Below the pieces are notes generated by a model. That model saw nothing but the letters and a program-made list of their open reading frames with translations. It was not told the DNA's origin and did not search any database. A stretch of 64,000 nucleotides of DNA from Streptomyces sp. NBC_01451 (GTDB lineage Bacteria; Actinomycetota; Actinomycetes; Streptomycetales; Streptomycetaceae), in contig NZ_CP109479.1 of the NCBI RefSeq assembly GCF_036227485.1, positions 1,426,001 to 1,490,000 of the forward strand, written 5' to 3'. Made by a program: the position numbers and the translations under genes. Positions 17,907-27,269 of this stretch are shown here, piece by piece; position 1 is the first letter of the stretch; every line of letters begins with the position of its first letter.

Positions 17907-18920
17907 GTGAGCACGATGGCGACCGATACCGAGGTGACCGATGTGTTCGACCCGGCCACCGAGGACGAGAGCGATGCTCCCCTCCCCCGGCTGGCCACCG
18001 GGGGAGGCTCGGTCGACCAGGTGCGGGACTACCTCCGGCTGATCGCCCGGGTCCGGCTCCTCAGCGCCGAGCAGGAGGTCGACCTCGCGAAACGGATCGA
18101 GGCCGGGCTGTACGCCGAGCACAAACTGCTGGCGGACCCGCCCGGGGACCCCGTACTCCGGCGCGAGTTGGAACTCCTCACCGCGGACGGGGAACGCGCC
18201 AAGTCCCACCTCATCGAAGCCAACCTCCGCCTGGTCGTGTCCGTCGCCAAGCGCTACACGGGCCGCGGACTGCTCTTCCTCGACCTGGTCCAGGAGGGCA
18301 ACACGGGCCTGATCCGGGCCGTCGAGAAGTTCGACTACGCGAAGGGCTTCAAGTTCTCTACGTACGCGACCTGGTGGATCCGGCAGGCGATCTCGCGCGC
18401 GCTGGCGGACCAGGGCCGCACCATTCGTATCCCCGTGCATCTGGTGGAGGTCATCAACCGGGTGGCCCGCACCCGCCGCGAACTCATCCAGGACTTCGGG
18501 ACGGAACCCACACCGGAGGAACTCGCGGAGAAGGCGGGTGTCCCCGTGGAACGGCTGCCGGAACTCACCGCCTACACCAGGGAACCCGTCTCCCTGCACA
18601 CCGCCCTCGGCGAGGACGGCGACGGCGAACTCGGCGACCTGATCGAGGACCGGGACAGCGTCACCCCCATGGAGATGGTCACCTTCCTGCTGCTCCAGGA
18701 GACCATCAGGTCCATCCTCGCGGAGATGACCCCTCGGGAGGCCGGCATCATCTCCCTGCGCTACGGCCTGTCCGGCGGCCGGACCAGAACCCTGGAGGAG
18801 ATCGGCCAGGTGTACGGCGTGACACGCGAACGCATCCGCCAGATCGAGTCCAAGACGATGTCCAAGCTGCGCCACCCGTCCCGCTCCCAGGTCCTGCGGG
18901 ACTATCTCGACGCCATGTGA
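17907..18920 (+). CDS. RNA polymerase sigma factor, group 2 (HrdA/HrdC/HrdD type)
   Basis: This 337-aa sigma-70 family protein redirects RNA polymerase to -35/-10 promoters. Region 1.2 is at about 32-65 ([20 protein letters not shown]), region 2 at 105-170 with the -10 recognition and melting helix [19 protein letters not shown], region 3 follows, and region 4 with the -35 helix-turn-helix [20 protein letters not shown] is near the C-terminus. It is shorter than the principal HrdB and lacks its long region 1.1, so it is an alternative, non-essential type. The GTG at 17907 has GGAGAGG just upstream; an ATG three codons later is also possible. I cannot decide which Hrd paralogue it matches. Confidence 0.92.
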   Translation: MSTMATDTEVTDVFDPATEDESDAPLPRLATGGGSVDQVRDYLRLIARVRLLSAEQEVDLAKRIEAGLYAEHKLLADPPGDPVLRRELELLTADGERAKSHLIEANLRLVVSVAKRYTGRGLLFLDLVQEGNTGLIRAVEKFDYAKGFKFSTYATWWIRQAISRALADQGRTIRIPVHLVEVINRVARTRRELIQDFGTEPTPEELAEKAGVPVERLPELTAYTREPVSLHTALGEDGDGELGDLIEDRDSVTPMEMVTFLLLQETIRSILAEMTPREAGIISLRYGLSGGRTRTLEEIGQVYGVTRERIRQIESKTMSKLRHPSRSQVLRDYLDAM

Positions 18921-19231
18921 CCCGCTCCTCCCCAGGAGACCGGTACCCCAGTTGCCCCGGTACGCCAGTACGCCCGTCTCCGGCATCGGGCATCCGTTTC
19001 GGCTGTTCACGGGTGACGTGAGCGGCAGTCGGCGTCGTCCCTCCGCGCCGGGATCCTGCCGCGACGGGTGCAACCCGGGGGACGTAGTCTTCGGCTCGGC
19101 GAGTCGCTGACGTGGCTGTGCCGCCGTACACACGATCCTGACCCCGCAGGCGGCAACCCGCACGTCCCACGCCGATACGACGACCGTCGCCCCCACACGG
19201 TCCCGAACCGCTCCAGAACCACCGGAGAACC
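18921..19231. other. Intergenic region before the YhgE-type gene
   Basis: About 310 nt between the sigma factor stop and the YhgE-type start. A weak GGAGAC/GTCTCC pairing (18935-18981) might serve as a terminator. No credible small gene, strong promoter or operator is evident. Confidence 0.3.
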
Positions 19232-20545
19232 ATGGCAACCGAGGACAGCACGTCCGAATCCCCGTCCCCGTCCCCCTCCCCCACCAACGGCGGCGTCCAG
19301 GCGCGTGCCACCGCTCTGCTGGGCCGGCCCAAGCTGTGGCTGCTGCCCACCGTCCTGACCGGGCTGCTGGCGCTGCTGCTGTCGCTGCTCTACATGGGTG
19401 GCATCGTGAGCCCCAACCGGGACCTGCACGACCTGCCCATCGGCATCGTCAACGCGGACCGGGGCGCGCCGCTGCCCGGGCAGAAGGAGAACCTGGGTGC
19501 GCAGATCGTCCAGGCGATCACGACCGACACCTCCGGCGGCGACAAGGCCGAGTGGCGTGAACTGAGCCTCTCCAGGGCCCAGGACGAGCTGGACTCGGGC
19601 AAGCTCTACGGCGCGCTGGTCGTACCCGACGGCTTCACCGCCTCGGTCGCCGCGCTGACCGGCACCAGCGCCACCGCCCGTCCGGCGCTGACGGTGCTGA
19701 CCAACCCCGGCAAGGGCAGCCTCGGTTCCTCCCTGGCCAGTCAGATCACCACACAGGCCGCGCACCAGGCCTCGCAGACGATCGGCGAGCAGTTGACGGC
19801 GAGCGCGAAGGGGGCGAGCGCCACGACGAAGCTGCTGCTGGCCGACCCGGTCGCGGTCACCCCCCAGGTCGGCCATCCCATCGGCACCCACAGCGGCCTG
19901 GGCCTCAGCACCTTCTACTACACGCTGCTGCTCGTGCTGGCCGGGTTCCTCGGCGCCAACGTCATCAGCAACGGGGTGGACACCTCTCTCGGCTACGCCG
20001 ACAACGAGATCGGCCCCTGGCACACGCGCCGCCCCACCGTGCCGATCACCCGCACCCAGACGCTGCTGCTGAAGATGGGCATGACCGCCGGGATCACACT
20101 GCTGAGCGTCTCCCTGATCATGGTCGCCACCGTCGGCATCCTCGACATGGACGCCGACCATCTCCCTCTGCTGTGGCTGTACTCGTACTGCGCCACCCTC
20201 GCGGTCGGCCTCGGCGTCCAGGCCATCAACGCGGCCTTCGGCGGGATCGGACAGCTCGTGTCGATGTTCGTCTTCATCGTCCTCGGCCTGCCCTCGTCCG
20301 GGGCCACGGTCCCGCTCCAGGCGGTTCCGGACTTCTACCGCTTCCTGTCCGTGTTCGAGCCCATGCGCCAACTCGGCGACGGAGCGCGCGCGATCCTCTA
20401 CTTCGACGCCCGCGGGGACGCCGGCCTGACCCGCGCCTGGATCATGATCGCGGTCGGCGCCGCGCTCGCGCTGCTCTTCGGCTTCGCGATGGCCCGCTAC
20501 TACGACCGCAGGGGCCTCGAACGCCTCACTCCGCAGCCTTCCTGA
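19232..20545 (+). CDS. YhgE/Pip-type (DUF3533, ABC-2-like) membrane protein
   Basis: This 437-aa protein has one N-terminal membrane segment (about 34-56), a large extracytoplasmic domain starting [15 protein letters not shown], and about five membrane segments in the C-terminal half. That layout is typical of the YhgE/Pip and DUF3533 families. Members resemble ABC-2 permeases without an ATPase and have been tied to phage infection, type VII secretion or drug tolerance. The first 25 residues are Ser/Pro-rich. It appears to be a single-gene unit. No ATPase gene is adjacent, so transport activity is uncertain. Confidence 0.8.
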   Translation: MATEDSTSESPSPSPSPTNGGVQARATALLGRPKLWLLPTVLTGLLALLLSLLYMGGIVSPNRDLHDLPIGIVNADRGAPLPGQKENLGAQIVQAITTDTSGGDKAEWRELSLSRAQDELDSGKLYGALVVPDGFTASVAALTGTSATARPALTVLTNPGKGSLGSSLASQITTQAAHQASQTIGEQLTASAKGASATTKLLLADPVAVTPQVGHPIGTHSGLGLSTFYYTLLLVLAGFLGANVISNGVDTSLGYADNEIGPWHTRRPTVPITRTQTLLLKMGMTAGITLLSVSLIMVATVGILDMDADHLPLLWLYSYCATLAVGLGVQAINAAFGGIGQLVSMFVFIVLGLPSSGATVPLQAVPDFYRFLSVFEPMRQLGDGARAILYFDARGDAGLTRAWIMIAVGAALALLFGFAMARYYDRRGLERLTPQPS

Positions 20546-20661
20546 GCCGAGTCCCGGGGCCAGTCGCGCGGCACGATCGGGGAACGGAGCAGCGGTGTCG
20601 ACATCAACTGTTGCCCGTTCACCCTTTCGGGCGGCGGCCTCGGGCTGACAGACTCACGAGG

Positions 20662-22065
20662 GTGCCCGACTTCGACATGCTTGTCATAGGATCCGGCCCG
20701 GGCGGCCAGAAGGCCGCCATCGCGGCGGCCAAGCTCGGCCGCCGGGTCGCCGTCATCGACCGCCCCGACATGGTCGGTGGGGTCTCCATCCACACCGGCA
20801 CCATCCCCTCCAAGACGCTGCGCGAGGCGGTGCTCTACCTCACCGGCCTCACCCAACGCGATCTGTACGGCCAGAGCTACCGGCTCAAGGAGAACATCAC
20901 CGTCGCCGACCTGACCGCGCGCACCGAGCACGTGGTCAGTCGCGAGGTCGACGTCATCCGCAGCCAGCTGTCCCGCAACCACGTCTCCCTGTTCGCCGGC
21001 ACCGGCCGCTTCATCGACGACCACACCGTGGCGTTGCGCGAAGTGACCGGGAACGAACGGCTGTTGAGCGCCGAGCACATCATCATCGCCACCGGGACCC
21101 GGCCGGCCCGCCCGGACACCGTCGAGTTCGACGAACGCACCATCATGGACTCCGACAACGTGCTCAACCTCGAAGGTGTGCCGCGTTCCATGGTCATCGT
21201 CGGGGCCGGGGTGATCGGCATGGAGTACGCCTCCATGTTCGCCGCGCTCGGCAGCAAGATCACGGTCGTCGAGAAGCGGCCCGGAATGCTCGACTTCTGC
21301 GACATCGAGGTGATCGAGTCGCTCAAGTACCACCTGCGGGACCTGGCCGTCACCTTCCGCTTCGGGGAGACGGTCGCGGCGGTGGAACGCCACGCCCGAG
21401 GCACTCTCACCGTCCTGGAGAGCGGCAAGAAGATCCCCGCGGACGCGGTGATGTACTCGGCGGGCCGACAGGGCCTCACCGACGAACTCGACCTGAACAA
21501 GGCCGGGTTGTCGGCCGACCGGCGCGGCCGGATCACGGTCGACGAGCATTACCGCACCGAGGTCCCGCACATCTACGCCGTCGGCGACGTCATCGGCTTC
21601 CCGGCTCTCGCCGCGACCTCCATGGAACAGGGCCGGGCGGCGGCGTACCACGCGTGCGGTGAACCCGTCGACGGGATGCACAACCTCCAGCCCATCGGCA
21701 TCTACACCATCCCCGAGATCAGCTTCATCGGCCGCACCGAGGACCAGCTCACCGAGGAGAGCATCCCCTTCGAGGTGGGCATCTCCCGCTACCGCGAACT
21801 GGCCCGGGGCCAGATCATCGGCGACTCCCACGGCATGCTCAAACTGCTGGTCTGCCCGGAGACCCGCAAACTCCTCGGCGTCCACTGCTTCGGCACGGGA
21901 GCGACCGAACTGATCCACATCGGCCAGTCCGTCATGGGCTGCGACGGCACGGTCGACTACCTCGTCAACGCGGTCTTCAACTACCCGACGCTCGCGGAGT
22001 CCTACAAGGTCGCGGCTCTGGACGCGACGAACAAGCTGCGGCAGATCGACCGGTTGCGGGACTGA
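20662..22065 (+). CDS. sthA: Soluble (Si-specific) NAD(P)+ transhydrogenase
   Basis: SthA exchanges hydride between NADPH and NAD+ in the cytoplasm and balances the two pools. The 467-aa protein is a class I pyridine nucleotide-disulfide oxidoreductase fold. It has the FAD motif [19 protein letters not shown] at the N-terminus, the NAD motif [20 protein letters not shown] in the middle, and a C-terminal dimerisation domain. The redox-active CxxxxC of lipoamide dehydrogenases is replaced by [12 protein letters not shown], as expected of transhydrogenases. The GTG start gives [10 protein letters not shown], matching family N-termini, although its Shine-Dalgarno touches the codon. It may balance NADH from the formate dehydrogenase encoded further on. 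Confidence 0.93.
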   Translation: MPDFDMLVIGSGPGGQKAAIAAAKLGRRVAVIDRPDMVGGVSIHTGTIPSKTLREAVLYLTGLTQRDLYGQSYRLKENITVADLTARTEHVVSREVDVIRSQLSRNHVSLFAGTGRFIDDHTVALREVTGNERLLSAEHIIIATGTRPARPDTVEFDERTIMDSDNVLNLEGVPRSMVIVGAGVIGMEYASMFAALGSKITVVEKRPGMLDFCDIEVIESLKYHLRDLAVTFRFGETVAAVERHARGTLTVLESGKKIPADAVMYSAGRQGLTDELDLNKAGLSADRRGRITVDEHYRTEVPHIYAVGDVIGFPALAATSMEQGRAAAYHACGEPVDGMHNLQPIGIYTIPEISFIGRTEDQLTEESIPFEVGISRYRELARGQIIGDSHGMLKLLVCPETRKLLGVHCFGTGATELIHIGQSVMGCDGTVDYLVNAVFNYPTLAESYKVAALDATNKLRQIDRLRD

Positions 22066-22168
22066 GCCACCGGCGGTGCGGCTGGGCCTGTCCGACGGGC
22101 TCAGCCGTACGCGGCATACCGTACGAACGAGGTCCAGCCGTCATGCCCGACCGCGAGGTGGGCAGGTC

Positions 22169-22996
22169 CTAGTGGTCCCGCCGTTGCTCAGGTCGGGCGG
22201 GCGCGATGATGGTGGGAGCAGATCCATGCGGCACGAGGCCGTCAGGCCCGAGTACCTGGCAGCGTGCGAGTCCGTGCCGGTCCCACAGGGCTGCCGTCCA
22301 CGCGCAGAGCAGCGCGTCGATCAGATCTTCCCGGTGCTTGTACTCGGCCGCCCGTTGAGGTGTGGGCTCGTCGAGCAGTCGACGGGAGACAGGGTGGGAG
22401 GAGAGCAGGAGGGGCGGGTCGACAGTGGCCAGACCCGCCATGCGTGCGATCAGCTTGTCGCACTCAGCCGCACGGACCGATCTCCATTCCGTCGTCGGCA
22501 CTCTTCTGGGCCGGCGTTTGTACGTGGGGCGCTCCTGGTCGTAGCCGAGTTCGGGGGCTCCGACCAACGTCGTGTACGGGTAGCACTCGGACATGACCAG
22601 TCCGCCCGTCGGCGGCCCGTCCCTGCCGTCGTCGTAGATCCAGCCGAGCTCCTGCAACCGTCCGCGCAGGAGCGTTCCGGCCCGCCGGGGAGAGCCCTGG
22701 TTGGTGCTGTTCGCGCTCACCTTCCACCTGCCGTACCGTCGGCCCACCTCCCGCTCACACGGTCGCTGACCCCGCGGGTTGTCGACGATCAGCGGTGCGT
22801 CGACGAACACCAGGGTCGATCCGTCGACGGCCACCTCGGCGAGCCATGTCAGGGTCTCTTCGATCCCGCGGGTCCAGCCGCAGTCGATCACCGTGCCGAG
22901 CCGGTCGACGGCGGCGACCCCCGTCTCATTGGTTCTGGCACGAGTACCGCCCTCCGCCCAGGCAAGGTCGACGCCGATGAACCGCTCGATCCCCAT
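22169..22996 (-). CDS. DUF429-family protein (predicted RNase H-like nuclease fold)
   Basis: This 275-aa protein starts MGIERFIGVDLAWAEGG, with the acidic FIGVDLAW motif of DUF429, a family predicted to share the RNase H-like fold. A second acidic strand, LVFVDAPLIVDNPRGQRPCE, lies near residue 70, and the C-terminal HREDLIDALLCAWTA helix is also typical. No substrate is known for the family. The chosen ATG has GGAGAGCGG directly upstream. The gene is isolated, convergent with sthA, and downstream of the tRNA-Leu gene in the same direction. Confidence 0.75.
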   Translation of the reverse strand: MGIERFIGVDLAWAEGGTRARTNETGVAAVDRLGTVIDCGWTRGIEETLTWLAEVAVDGSTLVFVDAPLIVDNPRGQRPCEREVGRRYGRWKVSANSTNQGSPRRAGTLLRGRLQELGWIYDDGRDGPPTGGLVMSECYPYTTLVGAPELGYDQERPTYKRRPRRVPTTEWRSVRAAECDKLIARMAGLATVDPPLLLSSHPVSRRLLDEPTPQRAAEYKHREDLIDALLCAWTAALWDRHGLARCQVLGPDGLVPHGSAPTIIAPARPEQRRDH

Positions 22997-23142
22997 CCGC
23001 TCTCCGTTCCGACGAGGTGGGAGCGTCCACCAGGGCCCGGAGCCCCAGAGACCCCCCTGAACGCCGAATTGCCGGTGGGCCTCAGGGCCCGACCGGCAAC
23101 CAGTAACTCGCGAACGTCCAGCGATGTGCAATGTATGCGATG

Positions 23143-23227
23143 TGTCCGAGGGGGGACTTGAACCCCCACGCCCGATAAAGGGCACTAGCACCTCAAGCTA
23201 GCGCGTCTGCCATTCCGCCACCCGGAC
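23143..23227 (-). tRNA. tRNA-Leu (anticodon GAG)
   Basis: The minus strand folds into a full cloverleaf. The acceptor pairs GTCCGGG with CTCGGAC, the anticodon stem CTAGC/GCTAG encloses loop TTGAGGT with anticodon GAG, a long variable arm (GCCC/GGGC) marks a class II tRNA, and the T-arm is GGGGG-TTCAAGT-CCCCC. CCA is not encoded. It reads the abundant CTC codon. No integrase gene or duplicated tRNA end is nearby. Confidence 0.95.
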
Positions 23228-23359
23228 CAGGTGTCCGCCGCAACTCGGGGGTGTTCCCCGGCGGCGACATGACCAACAATACCAAGGTTTCGGACTGGCT
23301 TTCACCTGCATATCTCTCACCCCGGGCGAGCGGACGGCTACGGGACGGGCGCGTCCCGG

Positions 23360-24037
23360 CTACTTCTCCCGCTCGTGGTACATCTTCCGCGTGTGCTCCG
23401 TATGGGCCCGCATGATCTCCGTCGCGCGCTGCTCGTCCCGGTCCGCTATCGCCGCGATCAGCTCGCGGTGCTCGATCCAGGACTGCCGTCCGCGCTGCCG
23501 GGCGACCGGCGTGTAGTACCAGCGGACCCGGCGGTCGACCTGCGCCGCCAACTCGGCGAGGACCGTGTTTCCGGCCAGCTCCATGATCTTCGCGTGGAGC
23601 CGGGCGTTCATGGCGACCGCGGCGTCCACGTCGTCGGCGGCGACCGCGCGCTCACCCTCCGCGCACAGGTCTTCGAGCACGGCGATGGCCGGGGCGCCCG
23701 CGTTGGCCGCGGCGAGCCGGGCCGCCTCCGCCTCCAGCAGCGTGCGGACGGTGAGGAGTTGATCCGCCTCCGCCTCCGTGGGCTCGTGCACGAAGGCGCC
23801 CTGTGCGGGCCGCAGATCGACCCAGCCGTCCGTGTTGAGCCGCTGCAGCGCCTCGCGAACCGGTTGCCGGGAAACCCCGAGGTGTCCGGCGAGTTCGCTC
23901 TCGACGAGGTGCTGTCCGGGTTGCAGGGCACGGGTGGTGATCAGTTCGAGCAGCGCCTCGTAGACACGGTCGCGCAGTGGGCCGGGACGTTCGAGCCTGG
24001 GTACCGCGCCCTGCGGCAGTCCTGTCGTCGACAACAT
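23360..24037 (-). CDS. GntR-family regulator, FCD subfamily
   Basis: This 225-aa repressor-type regulator has an N-terminal winged helix (DRVYEALLELITTRALQPGQ through the recognition helix VSRQPVREALQRLNTDGWVD) and a C-terminal FCD helical bundle. The bundle carries likely metal/ligand residues (MNARLHAKIM; HRELIAAI; HTEHTRKM). FCD regulators sense small carboxylates. It is divergent from the PanE-like gene and closely resembles the second GntR protein at 37380. Both probably recognise the CTGTAxAC/CATACAG palindromes scattered over the oxalate island. The ATG at 24037 is preferred over the adjoining GTG because AGGAGG then sits 7 nt away. Confidence 0.9.
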   Translation of the reverse strand: MLSTTGLPQGAVPRLERPGPLRDRVYEALLELITTRALQPGQHLVESELAGHLGVSRQPVREALQRLNTDGWVDLRPAQGAFVHEPTEAEADQLLTVRTLLEAEAARLAAANAGAPAIAVLEDLCAEGERAVAADDVDAAVAMNARLHAKIMELAGNTVLAELAAQVDRRVRWYYTPVARQRGRQSWIEHRELIAAIADRDEQRATEIMRAHTEHTRKMYHEREK

Positions 24038-24199
24038 CACAGCCCCTCCTCTGCAGCACCGTCGCCACCTGTGAGAGCCCAGTATGAATTGGCTTTCGCC
24101 TACAGTCTACGGCGCACAAACGCCCGGAGACCGGCGCTCAGGCGGCACGGGTGGCCGTCCGGGCGCCGCCCCAAACCCTTGCTGCCACCATCTCCATCC

Positions 24200-24223
24200 T
24201 GTAGACAATATTTCGTCGACAGT
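24200..24223. promoter_or_regulatory. Putative FCD-regulator operator upstream of the PanE-like gene
   Basis: CTGTAGAC and GTCGACAG (7 of 8 bases complementary) flank an 8-nt AT-rich spacer, 48-71 nt upstream of the PanE-like ATG. A related CTACAGTCTAC sequence lies at 24100-24110 nearer the regulator gene. Sequence and placement suggest the GntR protein encoded next door binds here. Confidence 0.45.
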
Positions 24224-24270
24224 TTTCGACAGTTCCGCGGTACACCCTCGACCGAACGGAGCGCCACCCA

Positions 24271-25242
24271 GTGAAAGTCGCCATCCTCGGCGCCGGAGCC
24301 ATCGGCGCCTATGTCGGCGCCGCCCTGCACCAAGCCGGCGCCGACGTCCACCTCGTCGCCCGTGGACCTCATCTCGCGGCGATGAGGCAACACGGAGTAA
24401 GGGTCCTCAGCCCTCGCGGTGACTTCACCGCCCACGCCCACGCCACCGACAACCCCGCCGACATCGGCCCCGTCGACTACGTCTTCCTCGGGCTCAAAGC
24501 CAACTCGTACGCGGCGTGCGGGCCGCTCATCGAGCCGCTGCTCCACGAGTCCACCGCCGTGGTCGCCGCACAGAACGGCATCCCGTGGTGGTACTTCCAC
24601 CACCACGGCGGACCCCACGACGGCCATCGCATCGAGAGCGTGGACCCCGGCGGCGCGGTCAGCGAGGTGCTCGCGCCGGAGCGGGCCATCGGCTGCGTGG
24701 TGTACGCGGCGACCGAGCTGGAAGGGCCGGGCGTCGTCAGGCACCTGGAGGGCACCCGGTTCTCGATCGGCGAACCGGACCGCTCCCTCTCGCCGCGCTG
24801 CCAGGCGTTCAGCGAGGCCATGCAGGCCGGCGGACTCAAGTGCCCCGTCGAGCCCGACCTGCGCAACGACATCTGGCTCAAGCTCCTCGGCAACATCTCC
24901 TTCAACCCCATCAGCGCCCTCGCTCGCGCCACGATGCGCCAGATGTGCCATCACGGCGGTACCCGTCAGGTCATCCACACCATGATGGAAGAGACCCTCG
25001 CCGTCGCCGAGGCGCTCAACTGCCGCATCGGCATCTCCATCGAACGCCGCCTGGCCGGCGCCGAACGTGTGGGTGACCACCGCACCTCCACCCTCCAGGA
25101 CCTCGAACGCGGCAAACCCCTCGAACTCGACGTCCTCCTCACCGCCGTCATCGAACTCGCCGGCATCACCGGCGTTGACGTCCCCACCCTCCGGACCGTC
25201 CACGCCATCAGCGACCTCCTCGCCGTGGGGACCGCCGCCTGA
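24271..25242 (+). CDS. Ketopantoate reductase-family (PanE/ApbA) protein, probable oxalyl-CoA reductase
   Basis: This 323-aa protein has the NADP-binding N-terminus MKVAILGAGAIGAYVGAALH, the conserved FLGLKANS and AAQNGIPWWYF loops, and the helical C-terminal domain with NDIWLKLLGNISFNPISAL (catalytic Lys within WLKLL). The family includes ketopantoate reductase for coenzyme A synthesis, but a PanE-type enzyme in Methylobacterium (PanE2) reduces oxalyl-CoA to glyoxylate. Its position inside a frc-oxc-fds oxalate island, divergent from an FCD regulator, makes the oxalyl-CoA reductase role the better guess. A strong hairpin follows the gene. Substrate preference is not readable from sequence. 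Confidence 0.8.
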   Translation: MKVAILGAGAIGAYVGAALHQAGADVHLVARGPHLAAMRQHGVRVLSPRGDFTAHAHATDNPADIGPVDYVFLGLKANSYAACGPLIEPLLHESTAVVAAQNGIPWWYFHHHGGPHDGHRIESVDPGGAVSEVLAPERAIGCVVYAATELEGPGVVRHLEGTRFSIGEPDRSLSPRCQAFSEAMQAGGLKCPVEPDLRNDIWLKLLGNISFNPISALARATMRQMCHHGGTRQVIHTMMEETLAVAEALNCRIGISIERRLAGAERVGDHRTSTLQDLERGKPLELDVLLTAVIELAGITGVDVPTLRTVHAISDLLAVGTAA

Positions 25243-25282
25243 GGCCGGTGCGGCCGAAGCAGCCGAGCCACGGCACAGCACG

Positions 25283-25320
25283 CGACGGCGGGACCTCCGG
25301 CAATGGAGGTCCCGCCGTCG
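25283..25320 (+). terminator. Terminator after the PanE-like gene
   Basis: A perfect 16-bp stem (CGACGGCGGGACCTCC with its complement) around a 6-nt loop, about 40 nt after the stop codon. Confidence 0.75.
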
Positions 25321-25349
25321 CGACGGCGCGCCTTCGCTCGCTCTGGATC

Positions 25350-25387
25350 CTGTATACCATTCGTCTGTATACTGCCTCCCTGTATGC
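25350..25387. promoter_or_regulatory. Three phased CTGTATAC half-sites upstream of the PAS gene
   Basis: CTGTATAC at 25350 and 25365 and CTGTATGC at 25380 stand in the same orientation with exactly 15-nt spacing. They end 34 nt before the ATG. They match the CATACAG/CTGTATG motif seen elsewhere in the oxalate island. Confidence 0.55.
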
Positions 25388-25421
25388 GTTCAGTATCCAA
25401 CTGCCCCAGCGCGGAGGCGAC

Positions 25422-25853
25422 ATGGAAGATCTGAATCCCGAGGTGGTGCTGGGAATGGCCGCCCAGGCTCCCGACGGCATAGTGATCATCGACGGCGACG
25501 GACTGATCCGCTTCTGGAACCGGGGCGCTGAGCGCATCTTCGGCTTCTCGGCTGCCGACGTCGACGGTCGCAGTCTCGACGTGATCATTCCCGAACGGCA
25601 CCGGAAGCGTCACTGGGACGGCTTCCAGGAGGCCATGGACCGGGGGACGACCAAGTACGGGGACGCCGATCTGCTGAACGTTCCCGCACTCGCGGCGGAC
25701 GGCCGCAAGCTGTCCATCGAGTTCAGCGTGGTGCTCCTGCCGGCCCCCGACGGCAGCACATACGTCGGTGCGGTCATCCGGGACGTCACCGCGCGACGCG
25801 AGCGGGAACGGGAGCTGATGCGGCGGCGCGCCGAGGCCGAGGCGACGGTCTGA
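25422..25853 (+). CDS. Single PAS-domain protein
   Basis: This 143-aa protein is essentially one PAS domain: VLGMAAQAPDGIVIIDGDGL, FWNRGAERIFGFSAADVDGR, and the C-terminal strand TYVGAVIRDVTARRERERE leading into a charged helix. PAS domains bind small molecules, flavin or heme, or mediate protein contacts. No kinase, cyclase or DNA-binding output is attached, so it may dimerise with a partner through the helix. GGAGG precedes the ATG. Its promoter carries three CTGTATAC half-sites, placing it in the oxalate regulon, and it faces the frc-oxc operon across a shared terminator. A sensor role for oxalate-linked redox or ligand state is a guess. Confidence 0.82.
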   Translation: MEDLNPEVVLGMAAQAPDGIVIIDGDGLIRFWNRGAERIFGFSAADVDGRSLDVIIPERHRKRHWDGFQEAMDRGTTKYGDADLLNVPALAADGRKLSIEFSVVLLPAPDGSTYVGAVIRDVTARRERERELMRRRAEAEATV

Positions 25854-25868
25854 GTTCCGCCGGACCAC

Positions 25869-25908
25869 ACGGAAGCGGCCGTGACCCTCGGGTCACGGCC
25901 GCTTCCGT
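25869..25908. terminator. Bidirectional terminator between the PAS gene and frc
   Basis: A perfect 19-bp inverted repeat, arms 25869-25887 and 25890-25908, with a minimal loop. It lies between the convergent PAS-domain and frc stop codons and can serve both. Confidence 0.8.
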
Positions 25909-25932
25909 CGCTGTGGACCAGGCAGGACCGGG

Positions 25933-27189
25933 TCAGACGATGACACCGCTCTCCTTGAGCCGACCGATGGTCTCCTCGTCGTAGCCCAGTTCGACCAGGA
26001 CCTCGGAGCTGTGCTCGCCCAGCAGCGGAGCACCGGCGATGTCCGGCTTGAAGGAGGAGAACTTCACCGGGCTGCCGACGGTCAGGTACGTGCCGCGGCC
26101 CTTCTGCTCGACCTCGACGACCGTGCCGCTCCTGCGCAGGTCCTCGTCGTAGGCCAGCTCCTTCATGCTCATGACCGGGGCGCAGGGCACCTCCCACTCA
26201 CGCAGGATGTTCACCGCCTCGTACTTGGTCTTGTCCGCGAGCCACTTCTCGATCTCCTCGAAGATCTCGAAGATGTGCGACTGACGGGCGCGCGCGGTGG
26301 CGTACTCCGGGTCCTCGGCCCACTCCGGGCGGCCGATCACCTCGGCGGTGCGCTTCCAGTTCTGCTCCTGGACGGTGAAGTAGATGTAAGCGTTCGGGTC
26401 GGTCTCCCAGCCCTTGCACTTGAGCACCCAGCCGGGCTGGCCGCCGCCGCCCGCGTTGCCGCCGCGCGGTACGACATCGGTGAACTCGCCGTTGGGGTAC
26501 TGCGGGTACTCCTCCAGGTAGCCGACCCGCTCCAGCCGCTGCTGGTCGCGCAGCTTGACGCGGCAGAGGTTGAGCACGGCGTCCTGCATGGAGACGGAGA
26601 CCTTCTGCCCCCTGCCGGTCTTCCCCCGGTCGATGATCGCGGTGAGGATGCCGATCGCCAGGTGCATCCCGGTGTTGGTGTCGCCCAGGGCGCCGCCCGA
26701 GATGGTCGGCGGGCCGTCCCAGAAGCCGGTGGTGGAGGCGGCACCGCCCGCGCACTGGGCGACGTTCTCGTAGACCTTGAGGTCGTTCCAGGACGAGTCG
26801 TCGTTGAAGCCCTTGACCGAGCCGAAGATCAGGCGTGGGTTGAGTTCCTGGATGCGCTCCCAGGTCAGGCCCATACGGTCGAGGGCTCCTGGGGCGAAGT
26901 TCTCCACCAGCACGTCGGCGTCGGTGATGAGCTTCTCCAGCACCTCAAGGCCCTCGGCGGTCTTGGTGTTGATGGCGAGGGAGCGCTTGTTGCTGTTGAG
27001 CATCGTGAAGTACAGCGCGTCGAGGTCCTCGATGTCCCGCAGTTGATTGCGGGTGACGTCGCCGCCGTTGGGGCGCTCCACCTTCAGGACGTCGGCGCCG
27101 AACCAGGCGAGCAACTGTGTGCAGGCGGGACCGGCCTGGACCCCGGTGAAGTCGATCACCTTGATTCCGGCGAGCGGCTTTTCACTCAT
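25933..27189 (-). CDS. frc: Formyl-CoA:oxalate CoA-transferase (copy 1)
   Basis: Frc activates oxalate by moving CoA from formyl-CoA, giving oxalyl-CoA plus formate. This 418-aa class III CoA-transferase has the catalytic Asp170 in [11 protein letters not shown] (Asp169 in the Oxalobacter enzyme), the N-terminal [19 protein letters not shown], and the flexible glycine loop [12 protein letters not shown] that covers the active site. The ATG at 27189 fits the family N-terminus. It lies 80 nt downstream of oxc on the same strand, and the two form the core oxalate decarboxylation operon. It is clearly diverged from the two nearly identical frc copies at 39847 and 43282. Confidence 0.93.
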   Translation of the reverse strand: MSEKPLAGIKVIDFTGVQAGPACTQLLAWFGADVLKVERPNGGDVTRNQLRDIEDLDALYFTMLNSNKRSLAINTKTAEGLEVLEKLITDADVLVENFAPGALDRMGLTWERIQELNPRLIFGSVKGFNDDSSWNDLKVYENVAQCAGGAASTTGFWDGPPTISGGALGDTNTGMHLAIGILTAIIDRGKTGRGQKVSVSMQDAVLNLCRVKLRDQQRLERVGYLEEYPQYPNGEFTDVVPRGGNAGGGGQPGWVLKCKGWETDPNAYIYFTVQEQNWKRTAEVIGRPEWAEDPEYATARARQSHIFEIFEEIEKWLADKTKYEAVNILREWEVPCAPVMSMKELAYDEDLRRSGTVVEVEQKGRGTYLTVGSPVKFSSFKPDIAGAPLLGEHSSEVLVELGYDEETIGRLKESGVIV

Positions 27190-27269
27190 GTGTCTGCTTC
27201 CTTTTCGTGAACGTACGCGTACGGAAGGGGAGTTCGAGGTACTGGTTCGCGGTGCTGGAGGGTCAGGGG

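Noticed and set aside
23143..23227. tRNA-Leu as an integration site of a mobile element
   Set aside because: No integrase, no repeated tRNA 3' end and no change in base composition are visible nearby.
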